Shown: in pieces, positions 62,488-64,000 of the stretch
Layout: every line of letters begins with the position of its first letter
How positions within the stretch are numbered: position 1 is the first letter of the stretch
Source of the DNA: Letharia columbiana
Lineage: Eukaryota; Ascomycota; Lecanoromycetes; Lecanorales; Parmeliaceae
Length of the DNA: 64,000 nt
Direction: 5' to 3'
NCBI RefSeq assembly: GCF_014066305.1
Contig: NW_023501070.1
Location: forward strand, 558,001 to 622,000
Translations under genes and position numbers: made by a program
The notes under the pieces: generated by a model
What the model was told of the DNA's origin: nothing
Databases searched by the model: none
The model's input: only the letters and a program-made list of their open reading frames with translations

Positions 62488-64000
62488 GATTATAAGTTTA
62501 AGCTTTACTCGATAACTATTATATTATAACTACTATTTATCTCTATAATTATAATTACTCTTAAACTTTTAGTATTTATTTTATAATATTTAAAGTCTAT
62601 TATATAAAGATAATAGTAGCTATAAAGATATTCTTTTAATCTTCTTAATAGAAATTTTTTTTTTTAAAATAATTATAGATTTAAATAAATATAATTTATT
62701 AATAATATAAGAAATTAAAAGTTATTTTTATTTTTATTTTAAATAAGCTAAGATATATCGCCTTTAGTCGAAATATTAAATTTATTAAGTATATTAAATA
62801 TATAATTATATCGTTATATAATCGAGTTATATCGCTAAGATTCTTTAAATTTTATTAAATTTTATTAAATTAAAATATTTAATTTTATTAAAAATAAAGT
62901 TATTTTATATTAATTTTAATTTTAAAATTATATATTAACTATTAAATTAATAGCTATTAATTAAAAGTAGTTAAATATTAATATTAATAATTTAATTATA
63001 ATTTAGAGTAATTTAAAGTTAATATTATTATCTCTTAATACGCTTATAAATCTATTAAGATTAAAATAATAAAAATATCTTATTAATATTAGCTTCTAGA
63101 TCTTTAGAAACTCTTTAAAAAAGAGAATTAAGATTTTATTATTAAATTCTTTTTTTATAATTATTTATATTTTATTATTATAATTATAAAGTTAGAATAA
63201 TTTTCGAAATCTTATAATAATAACTAGCGATATAAATATTCTAGATTTAAATCTTTAAATAAGTAATATAAAAAGAGTATTAATTTCTCTTTAAGAAGAA
63301 GGTTTATATATTTATAATAACTATATTTTATATAATCTTATTAAAAACCAGCCTTCGTTTATAAATTATTCTTATTACTAAATATCTTTTATTTTAATTA
63401 TATTATTTATATTTATCGTAATTCTATATATAAATACTTTCTATTTTTTATATAAGAACTTAAAGTTTAAAGATAATAATTAATTAATATTAATAAGATC
63501 TTTAAAAACTCTAATAACGATTAAAGTATTTATTCTACTCTCGCTACTTTATTAAATAATAATTTTATTAATCTTAAATTCGAAATTAGCGAAGATATCT
63601 TTAACTCTTTAAGCGATATTAAGTTATTTAATCTTTATATTAAGAAGTCTATTATATTTACTTTAAAATTACTTTTAAAATCTTTCTTTAAATTCGCTAT
63701 TTTATTTAAAATAATAATTAAATTATTATTATTATCGCCGCTATTACTCTCTCTATTAATATTTTATATATCTTTATCTAAACTATCTTTTAATAATAAT
63801 AAATTTAAATAATTAATTATAACGTTTTATAGTTAAAGTCTAATCTTAATTTAATAAAGATAATTTTCTCTTAATCTTTATCGCTATTTTAAAATCTAAT
63901 ATAAGATATATTAAATAAAAATTAAATAGCAAAAATTAATTAATATTTAATAATCTTTTATTTTTTATTAAAACTATAAAGCTTAAAGCTTATATAATTA
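62340..64000 (+). mobile_element. Copia-6: 5' part of another plus-strand Ty1/Copia element
   Basis: 5' LTR 62340-62487 (148 bp, starting TATTGAAATTCGAATTACGTAA), followed by the primer site GATTATAAGTTTAAGC, derivable from GGTTATGAGCCCAAGC by RIP. The interior to the window edge would be the gag region. It aligns only loosely with Copia-1 to Copia-5, so it is a diverged subfamily. A C-rich island at 63720-63760 and a Ser/Ile-rich reading occur, but no domain is recognisable. Confidence 0.75.

Noticed and set aside
1..64000. Mitochondrial DNA, because of the extreme AT content
   Set aside because: Nuclear transposons with target duplications fill the window, CpG survives while CpA is lost, and no mitochondrial gene or tRNA is seen.

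Overview
The window is an AT-rich, gene-empty heterochromatin block of a filamentous ascomycete fungus. I find no intact protein-coding gene, tRNA or rRNA. Nearly everything is transposable-element debris mutated C-to-T and G-to-A. CpA and TpG are almost absent while TpA is very common, and the surviving C residues mostly precede G or T. That is the footprint of repeat-induced point mutation (RIP). Catalytic Asp codons have become Asn (YVDD reads YINN in every reverse transcriptase found) and Gln/Trp codons have become stops. The species cannot be named from this sequence. Layout: (1) 1-7924 is a plus-strand Ty1/Copia copy (Copia-1) running in from the left, carrying a short LTR element (TRIM-A) and two ~430-bp non-autonomous repeats (MITE-1, MITE-2). 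(2) 7925-13508 is a piece of Gypsy integrase between MITE copies. The second MITE carries a five-level nest: MITE-4 > element X > TRIM-B > Tc1/mariner > TRIM-C. (3) 13509-39436 is a minus-strand chromodomain Gypsy (G2) whose LTR was split by a LINE (LINE-A). A 17-bp target duplication at 13534 and 38191 brackets that LINE and everything inside it: a minus-strand Gypsy (Gypsy-Z), Copia-2, LINE-B and a solo LTR (TRIM-D). (4) 39437-40059 is an unassigned joint. (5) 40060-57934 holds Copia-3 (minus), part of Copia-4 (plus, with MITE-5) and part of Copia-5 (minus, with TRIM-E). (6) 57935-62339 holds a MITE fragment, an unidentified stretch, TRIM-F and a Helitron helicase relic. (7) 62340-64000 is the 5' end of another plus-strand Copia (Copia-6). 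The most informative entity is the TRIM family: five full copies and one solo LTR, ~180-bp LTRs with recognisable TG...CA ends, 5-bp target duplications on all six, no coding capacity, a conserved stem-loop behind the primer site and a variable ~48-bp minisatellite. Its primer-binding site (ancestral GGTTATGAGCCC) matches the anticodon arm of initiator tRNA-Met. The resident Copia family has the same primer site once C-to-T and G-to-A changes are allowed, so Copia proteins may have moved the TRIMs. Copies differ in RIP load (TRIM-A and TRIM-F least), giving an internal age series. All boundaries come from reading by eye; boundaries without a target duplication are approximate.
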